Shown: positions 17,618 through 27,090, numbered from the stretch's first letter. The stretch is DNA of 64,000 bases from Clavibacter sp. VKM Ac-2872 (GCF_015351105.1 NZ_JADKRR010000001.1:1655069-1719068); one strand, 5' to 3'. Translations and numbers: made by a program. The notes: a model not told the origin generated them from the sequence alone.

Positions 17618-18841
17618 ATGCCGTCCGCCCTGCCCCTCGCCGATCCCGCCCCCGCCGACGGCCTGCTCCCCGCCTCGGCGTCGGTCGGCGCGGACGACCG
17701 CGCATTCGGCGTCTACCTGCACGTCCCGTTCTGCCGCGTCCGCTGCGGCTACTGCGACTTCAACACCTACACGGCGCCGGAGCTGCGCGGCGTGAAGCAG
17801 TCCGACTACGCGTCGCAGGCCGTGCAGGAGGTGCGCTTCGCCGGATCCGCGCTGCGGGACTCCGGCGTGCCCCCGCGTCCCGCGTCCACCGTCTTCCTCG
17901 GCGGCGGCACGCCGACGCTCCTCCCGGTCGATGACCTCGTCCGGATGCTCGACGCCGTGCGCGACACGTGGGGCGTCGCCGAGGGCGCCGAGGTCACGAC
18001 GGAGGCCAATCCCGACAGCGTCGACGACGCCTACCTCGCGGCCCTCGCCGCGGGCGGCTTCACGCGCGTGTCCTTCGGCATGCAGTCCGCCGTCCCGCGC
18101 GTGCTCGCGACCCTGGAGCGCACGCACGACCCGGCCCGCATCGCGCCCGTCGTCCGCGGTGCCCGGGCGGCCGGCCTCGAGGTGAGCCTCGACCTCATCT
18201 ACGGGACGCCGGGGGAGACCATCGACGACTGGCGCGCCTCCCTCGAGCAGGCGATCGCGCAGGAGCCGGACCACCTCTCCGCGTACGCGCTCATCGTGGA
18301 GCCGGGGACCAAGCTCGCACGGCAGATCCGCCGCGGCGAGGTGCCCGAACCCGACGAGGACCTCCAGGCCGACATGTACGAGCTCGCCGACCGCATGCTC
18401 GGCGAGGCGGGCTACGAATGGTACGAGGTGAGCAACTGGGCCCGCGACGGCCGCCGCAGCCGCCACAACCTCGCCTACTGGCAGGGCCACGACTGGTGGG
18501 GCGTCGGCCCGGGCGCGCACAGCCACGTGGGCGGCGTCCGCTGGTGGAACGTCAAGCACCCGGCCGCCTACGCCGACCGCGTGCTCGCGGGCGCGTCACC
18601 GGGCGCGGGACGCGAGTCGCTCGACGACGCGACGCGCGAGGTGGAGCGCGTGCTGCTCGGGGCCCGCATCCGCGACGGCCTCGCCATCCCGACGCTCACG
18701 GCCGAGGGCCGCCGCCAGGTCGCCGGGCTCATCGCCGACGGCCTGGTGGATCCGCGCGCCGCGCTGTCGGGCACCCTCGTGCTCACGCTGCAGGGGCGCC
18801 TGCTGGCCGACGCGGTCGTGCGCCGGCTCCTCGAGGACTAG
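17618..18841 (+). CDS. hemW: Radical SAM heme chaperone HemW (coproporphyrinogen oxidase-like)
   Basis: 407 residues. The radical SAM cluster motif is CRVRCGYC (C-x3-C-x2-C) within YLHVPFCRVRCGYCDFNTYT, followed by FLGGGTPTLL, SFGMQSAVP and SLDLIYGTPGET. The C-terminal HemN-like region (NLAYWQGHDWWGVGPGAHSH) is present. The lack of the extra N-terminal part of true HemN, and the CxxxCxxC-F setting, favour HemW, which delivers heme, over coproporphyrinogen III dehydrogenase. It lies just upstream of the hrcA-dnaJ region, its usual actinobacterial position. A GATGAT hexamer ends six bases before the ATG and may be a leaderless -10. Confidence 0.9.
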   Translation: MPSALPLADPAPADGLLPASASVGADDRAFGVYLHVPFCRVRCGYCDFNTYTAPELRGVKQSDYASQAVQEVRFAGSALRDSGVPPRPASTVFLGGGTPTLLPVDDLVRMLDAVRDTWGVAEGAEVTTEANPDSVDDAYLAALAAGGFTRVSFGMQSAVPRVLATLERTHDPARIAPVVRGARAAGLEVSLDLIYGTPGETIDDWRASLEQAIAQEPDHLSAYALIVEPGTKLARQIRRGEVPEPDEDLQADMYELADRMLGEAGYEWYEVSNWARDGRRSRHNLAYWQGHDWWGVGPGAHSHVGGVRWWNVKHPAAYADRVLAGASPGAGRESLDDATREVERVLLGARIRDGLAIPTLTAEGRRQVAGLIADGLVDPRAALSGTLVLTLQGRLLADAVVRRLLED

Positions 18842-18874
18842 GCCGGGGCCCGCCCGGAGCGCCGCGGGGACACC

Positions 18875-19288
18875 TCAGAGGACGACCGCGCCCACCTCGT
18901 CGCCGGCCTCGCGCTCGGCGTCGCTGCGCTCCACGCAGAACTCGTTGCCCTCGGGGTCCGCGAGCACCACCCAGCCGCTGCCGTCGGCGTTGCGCCGGTC
19001 GGCGACGAGCGACGCCCCGAGGGCCAGCACGCGGTCGACCTCCTCGTCGCGCGTGCGGTCGTCGGGGGCGAGGTCCAGGTGGACCCGGTTCTTCGCGGTC
19101 TTCGGCGTCTGGGCGCGCTGCAGGATGATGCCGAGCCCGGACACGGGATCGCCGAGCCACGCGGCGTCCTCGCCGGGGAGGTTGGGCTCGTCCGGATCCT
19201 CCTCGAAGCCGGTCACACCGGCCCAGAAGAGGGAGAGCGCGTGCGGATCGCCGCAGTCTATCGCGACGTGCCGGATCCTGGCGCTCAC
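18875..19288 (-). CDS. Glyoxalase/bleomycin-resistance (VOC) family protein
   Basis: 137 residues, two paired beta-alpha-beta3 halves. The sequence RIRHVAIDCGDPHALSLFW opens the first half; KNRVHLDLAPDD and WVVLADPEGNEFCV belong to the second. It is of the actinobacterial Glyoxalase_6 kind, in which metal ligands and substrates vary and are mostly unknown. It converges on hemW. It is followed upstream, 10 bases away on the same strand, by the DUF4870 gene, so the two may share a transcript. Confidence 0.8.
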   Translation of the reverse strand: MSARIRHVAIDCGDPHALSLFWAGVTGFEEDPDEPNLPGEDAAWLGDPVSGLGIILQRAQTPKTAKNRVHLDLAPDDRTRDEEVDRVLALGASLVADRRNADGSGWVVLADPEGNEFCVERSDAEREAGDEVGAVVL

Positions 19289-19298
19289 GGACGACCGC

Positions 19299-19694
19299 CT
19301 ACTTGATCCACCGGATGTTGAGCGGGTAGCGGTACGGCCGTCCGGCCTGCACGCGGGTGCCGCCGATGATGGCGAACACGATGTTGACCACGACCACCGC
19401 GAAGATCACGAGGCCGAGCAGCAGGGAGATGATCACGCCGAGGAACGGGATGACCCCGAAGACCACCTGCAGCACGTTGAGGATGACCAGCGCGCCGGCG
19501 ACGTTGATGGTCCAGTTGGTCGCCTCCTTGCCCTCCTGGTCGGTGAACCGGCCGCGCTCCCGGAACACGAGCCACACGATGAACGACGGCACTATGAGGA
19601 TCGCGAGGAAGTGCGTGAGCGACGCCCACAGGCGGTCCTCGCTCGGGGTGAGCGGAGCGGGCGCCCCGTAGGGGTGGGGATCGGGTGCGGACAT
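19299..19694 (-). CDS. DUF4870 small membrane protein
   Basis: 131 residues. A short Pro-rich N-terminus (MSAPDPHPYGAPAPLTPSED) is followed by three hydrophobic helices: LTHFLAILIVPSFIVWLVF, INVAGALVILNVLQVVFGV and a long one near FLGVIISLLLGLVIFAVVV. The KEATNWTINV segment between helices 1 and 2 is typical of DUF4870 (Tic20-like) proteins. Role unknown. The start was set at the ATG with GAGAGG upstream, not at the longer frame start, which lies beyond the hrcA promoter. It is transcribed away from hrcA. Confidence 0.75.
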   Translation of the reverse strand: MSAPDPHPYGAPAPLTPSEDRLWASLTHFLAILIVPSFIVWLVFRERGRFTDQEGKEATNWTINVAGALVILNVLQVVFGVIPFLGVIISLLLGLVIFAVVVVNIVFAIIGGTRVQAGRPYRYPLNIRWIK

Positions 19695-19837
19695 CGCGGG
19701 GAGCCTCTCGGTGCCGGGCGACGACCGGGGATCGGCGGACGCGGACGGATCGTGGGTGGGGCCTGGTAGCACCGGGCCCCTCCACGGTACCGCCGACGAC
19801 GCGCGACCGGCAATGTCGACCATCCCCGCACCCGCGG

Positions 19838-19869
19838 TACGATTGGCAGTCAGAACCGACGAGTGCCAG
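19838..19869 (+). promoter_or_regulatory. hrcA promoter with CIRCE-like operator
   Basis: TACGAT (19838-19843) is a -10 candidate. Directly after it lies TTGGCAGTC, nine bases, GAGTGCCAG (19843-19869), which resembles the HrcA operator CIRCE (TTAGCACTC-N9-GAGTGCTAA) with the same spacing and arms that pair at 7 of 9 positions. The start site would fall inside it, so HrcA bound here should block transcription of hrcA-dnaJ. Confidence 0.65.
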
Positions 19870-19881
19870 GAGGGAGCGGCC

Positions 19882-20904
19882 ATGGTCTCGGAACGCGGAC
19901 TCGACGTCCTCCGGGTGATCGTGCAGGACTACGTGTCCTCGCGGGAGCCCGTGGGCTCCAAGTCCATCGTGGAGCGCCATGCCTTCGGGGTGTCGGCCGC
20001 CACGATCCGCAACGACATGGCCCTCCTCGAGGAGGAGGAGCTCATCGCCGCCCCGCACACGTCGTCCGGCCGGGTGCCCACCGACAAGGGGTACCGCCTC
20101 TTCGTGGACCAGCTCGCCGACGTGCGCCCGCTCACGCCCGCGCAACGCCAGGCGATCCACGTGTTCCTCGGCGAGTCCGTCGACCTCGACGACGTGCTCG
20201 CGCGGACCGTCCGGCTCCTCGCGCAGCTCACCAACCAGGTCGCGCTCGTCCAGTACCCGTCGCTCGCCACGAGCCACGTCAAGCACGTCGAGCTGGTGGC
20301 GCTGTCGACCACGCGCGTGCTCACGGTGCTCATCACCGACACGGGGCGCGTGGAGCAGCGTGTCGTCGAGCTCGCGGGCGACCCGGACGACGCGTTCCTG
20401 GCGATCATGCGCACGCGCATCAACCAGGCGGTCGGCGGGCTCGGCCTCGCGGAGGCGGCGACCCGGCTCGAGACCCTGGCCGACGAGGTCGAGCCGGCGC
20501 AGCGGGCGGCGGCATCCGTCCTCGCGGGCACGCTCGTCGAGCAGGTGCTCGCGAACAGGCAGGAGCGGTTGCTCCTCGCCGGATCCGCGAACCTCGCCCG
20601 CACGGAGCGGGACTTCCCCGGCAGCATCTCGCCCGTCCTCGAGGCCATCGAGGAGCAGGTGGTGCTCCTGCGCCTGCTCGGCGAGATGGAGGCCGACCAG
20701 CACGGCGTCTCCGTGAGCATCGGCCGGGAGAACGCCCCGTTCGGCCTCGGGGAGACCAGCGTGCTCACGAGCGGCTACAGCTCCTCCGGCGGCGTCCTCG
20801 CGCGCCTCGGCGTGCTGGGCCCGACCCGGATGGACTACTCCACCAACATGGCGTCGGTGCGCGCGGTCGCGCGCTACCTCTCGCGCCTGCTCGAGGAGCG
20901 GTGA
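19882..20904 (+). CDS. hrcA: Heat-inducible transcription repressor HrcA
   Basis: 340 residues. An N-terminal winged helix-turn-helix (LDVLRVIVQDYVSSREPVGS, then VSAATIRNDMALLEEE and the wing HTSSGRVPTDKGYR) is followed by the HrcA-specific inserted dimerisation/ligand domain. HrcA represses chaperone genes by binding CIRCE and is reactivated by GroEL. The ATG follows AGGAGGGA; the longer frame start is rejected because it would run through the operator. The CIRCE-like repeat 13 bases upstream implies autoregulation, and dnaJ follows after 60 bases, probably on the same transcript. Confidence 0.95.
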   Translation: MVSERGLDVLRVIVQDYVSSREPVGSKSIVERHAFGVSAATIRNDMALLEEEELIAAPHTSSGRVPTDKGYRLFVDQLADVRPLTPAQRQAIHVFLGESVDLDDVLARTVRLLAQLTNQVALVQYPSLATSHVKHVELVALSTTRVLTVLITDTGRVEQRVVELAGDPDDAFLAIMRTRINQAVGGLGLAEAATRLETLADEVEPAQRAAASVLAGTLVEQVLANRQERLLLAGSANLARTERDFPGSISPVLEAIEEQVVLLRLLGEMEADQHGVSVSIGRENAPFGLGETSVLTSGYSSSGGVLARLGVLGPTRMDYSTNMASVRAVARYLSRLLEER

Positions 20905-20964
20905 CGCCCGCACGCCGGCGCACCGCCCCCTGTTCCCACGACCATCACCACCGAAGGGCCCGAC

Positions 20965-22077
20965 GTGGCTGACCACTACGAAGTACTGGGCGTGAGCCGC
21001 GAGGCGACGCCCGAGGAGATCAAGAAGGCGTACCGCAAGCAGGCGCGCCAGCTCCACCCGGACGTCAACGACGCTCCGGACGCCGCCGAGCGGTTCAAGC
21101 TCGTGACGCACGCGTACGACGTGCTGTCGGATCCCCAGCAGCGCCAGCAGTACGACCTCGGCCCGCAGGCGGGCTTCGGGGGCGGCGGCCAGGGCTTCGG
21201 CGGGTTCGGCGACATCTTCGAGACCTTCTTCGGCGGCCAGCAGGGCGGCGGCGGACGCGGTCCGCGCTCGCGCCAGGAGCGCGGCCAGGACGCGCTCCTC
21301 CGCGTCGAGGTCGAGCTCGACGAGGTCATCTTCGGCGTGCACCGCGACCTCGAGATCGACACCGCGGTCGTGTGCGACACCTGCCACGGATCCTGCGCGC
21401 AGCCCGGCACGAGCGCCGTCACGTGCGACATCTGCCGCGGCTCCGGCAGCATCCAGCGCCAGGTGCGCTCGCTCCTCGGCAACGTGATGACGTCGAGCCC
21501 CTGCGGCACCTGCCGCGGCTACGGCACCGTCATCCCGCACCCGTGCCCCACCTGCCAGGGCCAGGGTCGCGTCCGCGCGCGTCGCACCGTCCCGGTCGAC
21601 ATCCCGGCGGGCGTCGACACGGGCCTCCGCCTCCAGATGCCCGGCTCCGGCGAGGTCGGCCCCGCGGGCGGGCCGAACGGCGACCTCTACCTCGAGATCA
21701 AGGTCGCGCACCACGACGTCTTCAGCCGCAACGGCGACGACCTGCTGGCCACCGTCGAGGTGAGCATGGTCGACGCGATCCTCGGCAGCGACGCGCGCAT
21801 CGAGGCGCTCGACGGCGACGTCGACCTGGAGCTGCGCCCCGGCATCCAGAGCGCGGAGATCATCACGGTCCGCGGGCGCGGCGTGACGAAGCTCCGCGGC
21901 TCCGGGCGCGGCGACCTCAAGATCGGCATCCAGGTCGTCACGCCGCAGAAGCTGGACCACAAGGAGCGCGACCTCATCCAGCAGTTCGCGCGCCGCCACA
22001 AGGCGCCGGCGCCGCACCTGGCCCACTTCCAGCAGGGCCTGTTCCAGAAGCTCCGCGACCGCTTCCTCAACGTCTGA
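20965..22077 (+). CDS. dnaJ: Chaperone DnaJ (DnaJ2 type)
   Basis: 370 residues. The J domain is at residues 1-65 with HPD ([10 protein letters not shown]), then a Gly/Phe-rich linker ([13 protein letters not shown]), a zinc domain with four CxxC repeats ([32 protein letters not shown]) and the two peptide-binding C-terminal domains. DnaJ presents unfolded proteins to DnaK and stimulates its ATPase. The first zinc repeat ends in Cys where Gly is usual. Position after hrcA is typical of the second, HrcA-regulated DnaJ of actinobacteria. The GTG start gives the canonical [10 protein letters not shown]. Confidence 0.96.
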   Translation: MADHYEVLGVSREATPEEIKKAYRKQARQLHPDVNDAPDAAERFKLVTHAYDVLSDPQQRQQYDLGPQAGFGGGGQGFGGFGDIFETFFGGQQGGGGRGPRSRQERGQDALLRVEVELDEVIFGVHRDLEIDTAVVCDTCHGSCAQPGTSAVTCDICRGSGSIQRQVRSLLGNVMTSSPCGTCRGYGTVIPHPCPTCQGQGRVRARRTVPVDIPAGVDTGLRLQMPGSGEVGPAGGPNGDLYLEIKVAHHDVFSRNGDDLLATVEVSMVDAILGSDARIEALDGDVDLELRPGIQSAEIITVRGRGVTKLRGSGRGDLKIGIQVVTPQKLDHKERDLIQQFARRHKAPAPHLAHFQQGLFQKLRDRFLNV

Positions 22078-22079
22078 CC

Positions 22080-22832
22080 GTGGCGCACTTCCACCTCGCC
22101 GACGACCTCGACGCGACCGACCTCGCCGTCGGCCGGGCCGTCGCGCTCGGACCGCAGGAGTCGCGGCACGCCGTGACGGTCGGGCGGATCCGCGCGGGCG
22201 AGGGACTGCTCGTCGGGGACGGCCGCGGCGTCATCGCGTCGTGCGTCGTCACGACGGCGGATCCGCAGCGGCTCGAGCTGCGCGTGGAGTCCGTCGAGGA
22301 GCACCCGGAGCCGTCGCCGCGCGTCGTCCTCGTGCAGGCGCTGGCGAAGGGGGACCGCGACGAGCTCGCCGTGCAGGCGGCCACCGAGCTGGGTGTCGAC
22401 GCCGTGATCCCGTGGCAGGCGCAGCGCTCCGTCTCCCGGTGGGAGGGCGCCAAGGTCGCCAAGGGCCGGGAGCGCTGGCGCGCGATCGTCCGCGAGGCCG
22501 TGAAGCAGTCCATCCGGCCCCGCGTGCCCGCGGTGGAGGAGCTCGCGTCCACGAAGGACCTCGTGCGCCGGGCGCAGACCGCGCGCGTGCTCGTGCTCGA
22601 TCCGACCGCCGACGCGCGGCTCTCCCGGCTCGACCTCACCGCGTGCGGACGCGACGCGACGTCGGATGTGCTCCTCGTCGTGGGACCGGAGGGCGGCATC
22701 GGCCCGGCCGAGGTGGAGGCGCTCCGCTCGGCGGGCGCGATCCCCGTGGCGCTCGGGTCCGGGATCCTCCGCACGTCCACCGCCGGGCCCGCCGCGCTGG
22801 CGCTCGTCAACGCCGCGCTCGGGCGCTGGTGA
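22080..22832 (+). CDS. rsmE: 16S rRNA (uracil-1498-N3)-methyltransferase RsmE
   Basis: 250 residues, starting at a GTG two bases after the dnaJ stop. An N-terminal PUA-like domain (AHFHLADDL, SRHAVTVGRIRAGEGLLVGDG) is followed by a SPOUT methyltransferase fold: ALAKGDRDELAVQAATELG, IVREAVKQSIRPRVP, and the knot motifs LLVVGPEGGIGPAEVEAL and LGSGILRTSTAGPAAL. RsmE methylates U1498 of 16S rRNA near the decoding centre. The tight spacing to dnaJ is the common actinobacterial arrangement. Confidence 0.93.
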   Translation: MAHFHLADDLDATDLAVGRAVALGPQESRHAVTVGRIRAGEGLLVGDGRGVIASCVVTTADPQRLELRVESVEEHPEPSPRVVLVQALAKGDRDELAVQAATELGVDAVIPWQAQRSVSRWEGAKVAKGRERWRAIVREAVKQSIRPRVPAVEELASTKDLVRRAQTARVLVLDPTADARLSRLDLTACGRDATSDVLLVVGPEGGIGPAEVEALRSAGAIPVALGSGILRTSTAGPAALALVNAALGRW

Positions 22833-22848
22833 CGTCGCGGGTCCCGCG

Positions 22849-22854
22849 TAGGCT
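22849..22854 (+). promoter_or_regulatory. Leaderless -10 hexamer (TAGGCT) of the HIT gene
   Basis: TAGGCT, six bases, then ATG at 22861. It would give the HIT-phoH-ybeY run its own start in addition to read-through from dnaJ-rsmE. Confidence 0.5.
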
Positions 22855-22860
22855 GGGCGC

Positions 22861-23217
22861 ATGACCAGCAGCGCAGAGCCCACCGTCTTCGAGCGCATCG
22901 TCGCGCGGGAGATCCCGGCCGAGATCGTCGCGGAGACCGACCGCGTCATCGCCTTCGAGGACATCGCGCCCAAGGCGCCCGTGCACGTGCTCGTGGTGCC
23001 CAAGACGGCCGCGTACCGCGACGTCGTCGAGCTCGCCGCGGGCGATCCCGCGCTCCTCGCGGAGGTCGTCGAGGTCGCGTCGCGCATCGCCGCGGAGCGC
23101 GCGGGCGGCCAGTTCCGCCTCCTGTTCAACACGGGGGCCGACGCCGGCCAGACCGTCTTCCACGTGCACGCGCACGTGCTCGCCGGCTTCGCCCAGGGGG
23201 ACCATGTCGGGCTCTGA
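22861..23217 (+). CDS. HIT family (histidine triad) hydrolase
   Basis: 118 residues, typical HINT length. TVFERIVAREIPAEIV opens the domain, HVLVVPKTA follows, and the catalytic triad motif is HVHAHVLAG (H-x-H-x-H) near residues 100-105. HINT proteins hydrolyse purine nucleoside phosphoramidates. The last 14 bases overlap the start of phoH. Genes of this type often sit before phoH in actinobacteria. Confidence 0.92.
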   Translation: MTSSAEPTVFERIVAREIPAEIVAETDRVIAFEDIAPKAPVHVLVVPKTAAYRDVVELAAGDPALLAEVVEVASRIAAERAGGQFRLLFNTGADAGQTVFHVHAHVLAGFAQGDHVGL

Positions 23218-24253
23218 CCCGCGGGGCGGCGCGTCGCCTGAGGCGGACCGCGTCGAGCAGACGGCGACGATGGACGGCGTGCTCATGGTGCGCCTCCTCG
23301 GGCCGCAGGACCGGCTGCTCCGGCAGATCGAGCGCGAGCACCCGGACGTCGACGTCCGGGTCCGCGGCAACGAGATCACGCTCGTCGGCACCCGGGCGGA
23401 CGTGGCCGCGGCCCGTCGGCTCATCGACGAGGTCGTGGCGATGGTGGAGGACGGACAGCACGTGGAACCCCAGGAGATCGAGACGAGCGCGCGCCGGCTC
23501 GGCGAGGACGACGCGCGGACCCTGTCCGACGTGCTGAGCGAGGCGATCGTGCAGTCGCGCGGCCGCACGGTCCGGCCCAAGACGCAGGGCCAGAAGCAGT
23601 ACGTGCAGGCCATCGACGAGAACACCATCGTGTTCGGCATCGGCCCCGCCGGCACCGGCAAGACCTACCTCGCCATGGCGAAGGCCGTGCAGGCGCTGCA
23701 GCGCAAGGAGGTCGAGCGGATCATCCTCACGCGTCCGGCCGTCGAGGCGGGGGAGCGGCTCGGCTACCTGCCCGGCTCCCTCACCGACAAGATCGACCCG
23801 TACCTGCGCCCGCTGTTCGACGCGCTCAACGAGATGATGGATCCCGAGCTCGTCCCGAGGCTCATGGCCTCGAACACCATCGAGGTCGCGCCGCTCGCCT
23901 ACATGCGCGGTCGCACGCTCAACAACGCGTTCGTCGTGCTCGACGAGGCGCAGAACACCACGCCCGAGCAGATGAAGATGTTCCTCACGCGCCTCGGCTT
24001 CGGCTCGAAGATGGTCGTCACGGGCGACATTACGCAGGTCGACCTGCCCACCGGGTCCAGCGGGCTGCAGCTGGTCACGCGCGTGCTGGACGGCATGGAC
24101 GACATCCACTTCTCCCGCCTCACGAGCGACGACGTCGTGCGGCACACCCTGGTCGGCCGCATCGTGGACGCGTACACGCGCTACGACGCGGAGCGCCAGG
24201 CCGCCGACCACCTCCGCGCCGAGCGCCGCACCGCCCCTGGGAGCACCCGATGA
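23204..24253 (+). CDS. phoH: PhoH-like ATPase (ybeZ type)
   Basis: 349 residues. An N-terminal KH-like region ([15 protein letters not shown]) is followed by [18 protein letters not shown], a P-loop [11 protein letters not shown] near residues 148-158, [20 protein letters not shown] and the Walker B DEAQNT with GDITQVDLP. PhoH/YbeZ partners the endoribonuclease YbeY in RNA processing; here ybeY follows with a four-base overlap (ATGA). The gene begins inside the end of the HIT gene, so the three are likely co-translated. Confidence 0.94.
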   Translation: MSGSDPRGGASPEADRVEQTATMDGVLMVRLLGPQDRLLRQIEREHPDVDVRVRGNEITLVGTRADVAAARRLIDEVVAMVEDGQHVEPQEIETSARRLGEDDARTLSDVLSEAIVQSRGRTVRPKTQGQKQYVQAIDENTIVFGIGPAGTGKTYLAMAKAVQALQRKEVERIILTRPAVEAGERLGYLPGSLTDKIDPYLRPLFDALNEMMDPELVPRLMASNTIEVAPLAYMRGRTLNNAFVVLDEAQNTTPEQMKMFLTRLGFGSKMVVTGDITQVDLPTGSSGLQLVTRVLDGMDDIHFSRLTSDDVVRHTLVGRIVDAYTRYDAERQAADHLRAERRTAPGSTR

Positions 24254-24711
24254 GCATCGAGATCAACAACGAGTCGGCCGTGGAGGTCGATGAACCGCTC
24301 ATCCAGCGGCTCGCCACGTACGCGCTCGACACCCTGCACGTGCACCCCGACGCGGAGCTCGCCATCGTGATGGTGGACGAGGGCGCCATGGAGCAGCTGC
24401 ACGTGCAGTGGATGGACGAGCCGGGCCCCACCGACGTCCTCAGCTTCCCCATGGACGAGCTGCGCCCCGGCACCGAGGACCGCCCGACGCCCGCCGGCCT
24501 CCTCGGCGACATCGTCGTGTGCCCGCAGGTCGCGGCCGAGCAGGCGGTGACGGCCGGGCACTCCACGATGGAGGAGATCCTGCTGCTGACGGCGCACGGC
24601 ATCCTGCACCTGCTCGGCTTCGACCACGCCGAGCCCGACGAGGAGCGCGAGATGTTCGGGCTCCAGCGCGACATCCTGATCGGCTTCGCCATGAGCGAGC
24701 GCGGGCGCTGA
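24250..24711 (+). CDS. ybeY: Endoribonuclease YbeY
   Basis: 153 residues. The zinc site H-x3-H-x5-H is seen as [11 protein letters not shown] near residues 117-127, with the family's DVLSFPMDE segment earlier. YbeY matures the 3' end of 16S rRNA and takes part in ribosome quality control. Its start overlaps the phoH stop by ATGA. The following CNNM gene begins 8 bases after its stop, continuing the operon. Confidence 0.95.
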   Translation: MSIEINNESAVEVDEPLIQRLATYALDTLHVHPDAELAIVMVDEGAMEQLHVQWMDEPGPTDVLSFPMDELRPGTEDRPTPAGLLGDIVVCPQVAAEQAVTAGHSTMEEILLLTAHGILHLLGFDHAEPDEEREMFGLQRDILIGFAMSERGR

Positions 24712-24719
24712 CCGCCTCG

Positions 24720-26042
24720 ATGCTCACCCTCCTCCTCCCCGCGTTCCTCCTGGTCGTCCTCGGCGGCCTCTTCGCCGCCGCCGAGTCCGCCATCTCCTCG
24801 CTGTCCCGCGCGGACATCCAGGAGCTCGCGATCACCTCGCGCGCCCGCCGCTCGATGCTCGCGATCTCGGTCGACACGGGGGCGTACATCAACGCGCTCG
24901 GCTTCGTGCGCATCATCGCCGAGACCGGCGCCGCGGTCCTCGTGACGCTCGCGCTGGCGTCGACGATCGACGAGTGGTGGATCACGCTGCTGGTCGCCGC
25001 AGCGATCATGACGGCCGTCTCGTTCGTGCTCGTGGGCGCGAGCCCGCGCTCGGTCGGCCGGGTGCACGCGCGCCCGCTGCTGTCGTGGACGGCGCTGCTC
25101 GTGCGCGTGATCCGCGTGGCCATCGGCCCCGTCGCCGACGCCCTCGTCGCCCTCGGCAACCGCGTGACGCCCGGCCGCCCCAAGACCGTCGCGACGTTCA
25201 CCAGCGAGGAGCAGCTGCTGAGCATGGTCGACGAGGCCACCGAGCTCGAGGTGCTCGAGGAGGACGACCGCGAGCTCATCCACTCCATCTTCGAGTTCAA
25301 CGACACCGTGGTCCGCGAGGTGATGATCCCGCGCACCGACATGGTGGTGGTGGAGCAGAGCGTGCTCGTGGGATCCGCGCTCGGGCTCTTCCTCTCCCGC
25401 GGCATCTCCCGCGCTCCCGTCACGGGTCGCGACTCCGACGAGATCGAGGGCGTGCTGTACCTGCGCGACCTCGCGCGCATGGTCTACGAGCGGCCCGAGG
25501 AGGCGGAGCGCACCACCGTGGACCAGCTCGCGCGCCCCGCCGTGTTCGTCCCCGAGTCGCAGAAGGCCGACGCGCTGCTCCGGCAGATGCAGCTCGAGTC
25601 GAACCACCTCGCGATGGTCGTGGACGAGTACGGCGGCATCGCCGGGCTCGTGACGCTCGAGGACCTCATCGAGGAGCTCGTGGGCGACATCAGCGACGAG
25701 TACGACCGCGACGTCCCCGAGTTCGAGGACCTGGGGGACGGCGTGTACCGTGTGAGCGCCCGGCTGCCGATCGACGAGCTGGGCGACCTGTTCGGGCTCG
25801 AGCTCGACGACGACGACGTGGACAGCGCCGGCGGACTCCTCGCCAAGACCCTGGGCCGTCTGCCCGAGCGCGGATCCGTGGTGCGCGTCGGCGGCCTCGT
25901 CCTCACGGCCGACCGGGTCGAGGGGCGCCGCACGCGCATCAGCACGATCCTCGTCGAGCGCGACCGCGCGGACGATGCCGACGACGACCACGAGGCGGCC
26001 CCCGCGGGCGCCGCCGCCAGCAGAGGACACGACCATGACTGA
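24720..26042 (+). CDS. CNNM/CorC-type transporter (hemolysin-like, CBS domains)
   Basis: 440 residues. An N-terminal CNNM membrane domain has about four helices (first MLTLLLPAFLLVVLGGLFAA) and AAESAISSLSRADI, the family signature. A CBS pair follows (VMIPRTDMVVVEQS, then FVPESQKADALLRQM and VDEYGGIAGLVTLEDL), and a CorC_HlyC domain closes the protein. CNNM proteins are linked to Mg2+/Co2+ export or resistance. The C-terminal tail is acidic and His-rich (DDADDDHEA). The start ATG lies 8 bases after ybeY. The last eight bases overlap era. Confidence 0.9.
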   Translation: MLTLLLPAFLLVVLGGLFAAAESAISSLSRADIQELAITSRARRSMLAISVDTGAYINALGFVRIIAETGAAVLVTLALASTIDEWWITLLVAAAIMTAVSFVLVGASPRSVGRVHARPLLSWTALLVRVIRVAIGPVADALVALGNRVTPGRPKTVATFTSEEQLLSMVDEATELEVLEEDDRELIHSIFEFNDTVVREVMIPRTDMVVVEQSVLVGSALGLFLSRGISRAPVTGRDSDEIEGVLYLRDLARMVYERPEEAERTTVDQLARPAVFVPESQKADALLRQMQLESNHLAMVVDEYGGIAGLVTLEDLIEELVGDISDEYDRDVPEFEDLGDGVYRVSARLPIDELGDLFGLELDDDDVDSAGGLLAKTLGRLPERGSVVRVGGLVLTADRVEGRRTRISTILVERDRADDADDDHEAAPAGAAASRGHDHD

Positions 26043-27090
26043 TCCCCAGGACGACGGGATGCCCGACGACGCGGCCGCCGAGGCGGTGCGCGAGGCGCCT
26101 GCGGAGGATGCCGCCGCGCCCGCACCGCTGTCGGACGAGGCCTGGGGCATCGACCGCGACGCGGAGCCGTCGCGCGCGAAGCGCAAGCCGCGCGGGGGAG
26201 CGCCCGCCTACCGCGCGGGCTTCGTCTCCTTCGTCGGCCGCCCGAACGTGGGGAAGTCCACGCTCACGAACGCCCTGGTGGGCGAGAAGGTCGCCATCAC
26301 GAGCTCCAAGCCGCAGACGACGCGCAAGGCCATCCGCGGGATCGTGCACCGGCCGGACGGGCAGCTCATCCTCGTCGACACCCCCGGGATCCACCGGCCG
26401 CGGACGCTGCTCGGCGAGCGGCTGAACGCGCTGGTGCAGACGACGCTCGGCGACGTGGACGTCATCGGGCTGTGCATCCCCGCGGACGAGCGCATCGGCC
26501 CGGGCGACCGCTTCATCAACGAGCAGCTCGACGAGTACCCGCGCGCCCGCAAGATCGCCATCGTCACCAAGACCGACTCCGCCTCCCGGCACGCGGTCGC
26601 CGAGCAGCTCCTCGCCGTGCAGGAGCTGCGCGACTGGGACGCGATCGTGCCGGTCTCGGCCGTCGAGGCGATCCAGCTCGACGCGCTCGTGGGCGAGCTT
26701 CTGAAGGCGCTGCCCGTGTCGGAGCAGCTCTACCCGTCCGACGCCGTCACCGAGGAGGGGCTCGAGGCACGCATCTCGGAGCTCATCCGCGAGGCCGCGC
26801 TCGAGGGCGTCCAGGACGAGCTGCCGCACTCGCTCGCCGTGACGATCGACGACATGATCCAGCGCGAGGACAAGGAGCTGCTCGAGATCTACGCGAACCT
26901 CTTCGTCGAGCGCGACAGCCAGAAGGGCATCGTCATCGGCGCGCAGGGCTCGCGGCTGAAGCACGTGGGGCAGGTGGCGCGCGCGCAGATCGAGCCGCTC
27001 GTCGGGACGCGCGTGTTCCTGTCGCTCCGCGTGAAGATCGCCAAGGACTGGCAGCGCGACCCGAAGCTGCTCGGCCGACTCGGCTTCTGA
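26035..27090 (+). CDS. era: GTPase Era
   Basis: 351 residues. Ribosome-assembly GTPase that binds the 3' end of 16S rRNA. GTPase motifs: GRPNVGKST near residue 65, the effector region KPQTTRKAIRG, DTPGIHRPR, TKTDSASR and SAVEAIQ. The C-terminal KH domain has IGAQGSRLKHVG. An N-terminal extension of about 58 residues, acidic and Ala-rich, is added before the G domain, longer than in E. coli Era. The ATG at 26035 was chosen because it overlaps the preceding stop and precedes that extension without a better alternative. It closes the operon, followed by a terminator. Confidence 0.95.
   Translation: MTDPQDDGMPDDAAAEAVREAPAEDAAAPAPLSDEAWGIDRDAEPSRAKRKPRGGAPAYRAGFVSFVGRPNVGKSTLTNALVGEKVAITSSKPQTTRKAIRGIVHRPDGQLILVDTPGIHRPRTLLGERLNALVQTTLGDVDVIGLCIPADERIGPGDRFINEQLDEYPRARKIAIVTKTDSASRHAVAEQLLAVQELRDWDAIVPVSAVEAIQLDALVGELLKALPVSEQLYPSDAVTEEGLEARISELIREAALEGVQDELPHSLAVTIDDMIQREDKELLEIYANLFVERDSQKGIVIGAQGSRLKHVGQVARAQIEPLVGTRVFLSLRVKIAKDWQRDPKLLGRLGF

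Noticed and set aside
19285-22026. A 913-codon minus-strand frame opposite hrcA and dnaJ
   Set aside because: Antisense shadow with low-complexity Arg/Glu/Asp/Val composition; the plus strand holds well-conserved genes and a CIRCE-like operator.
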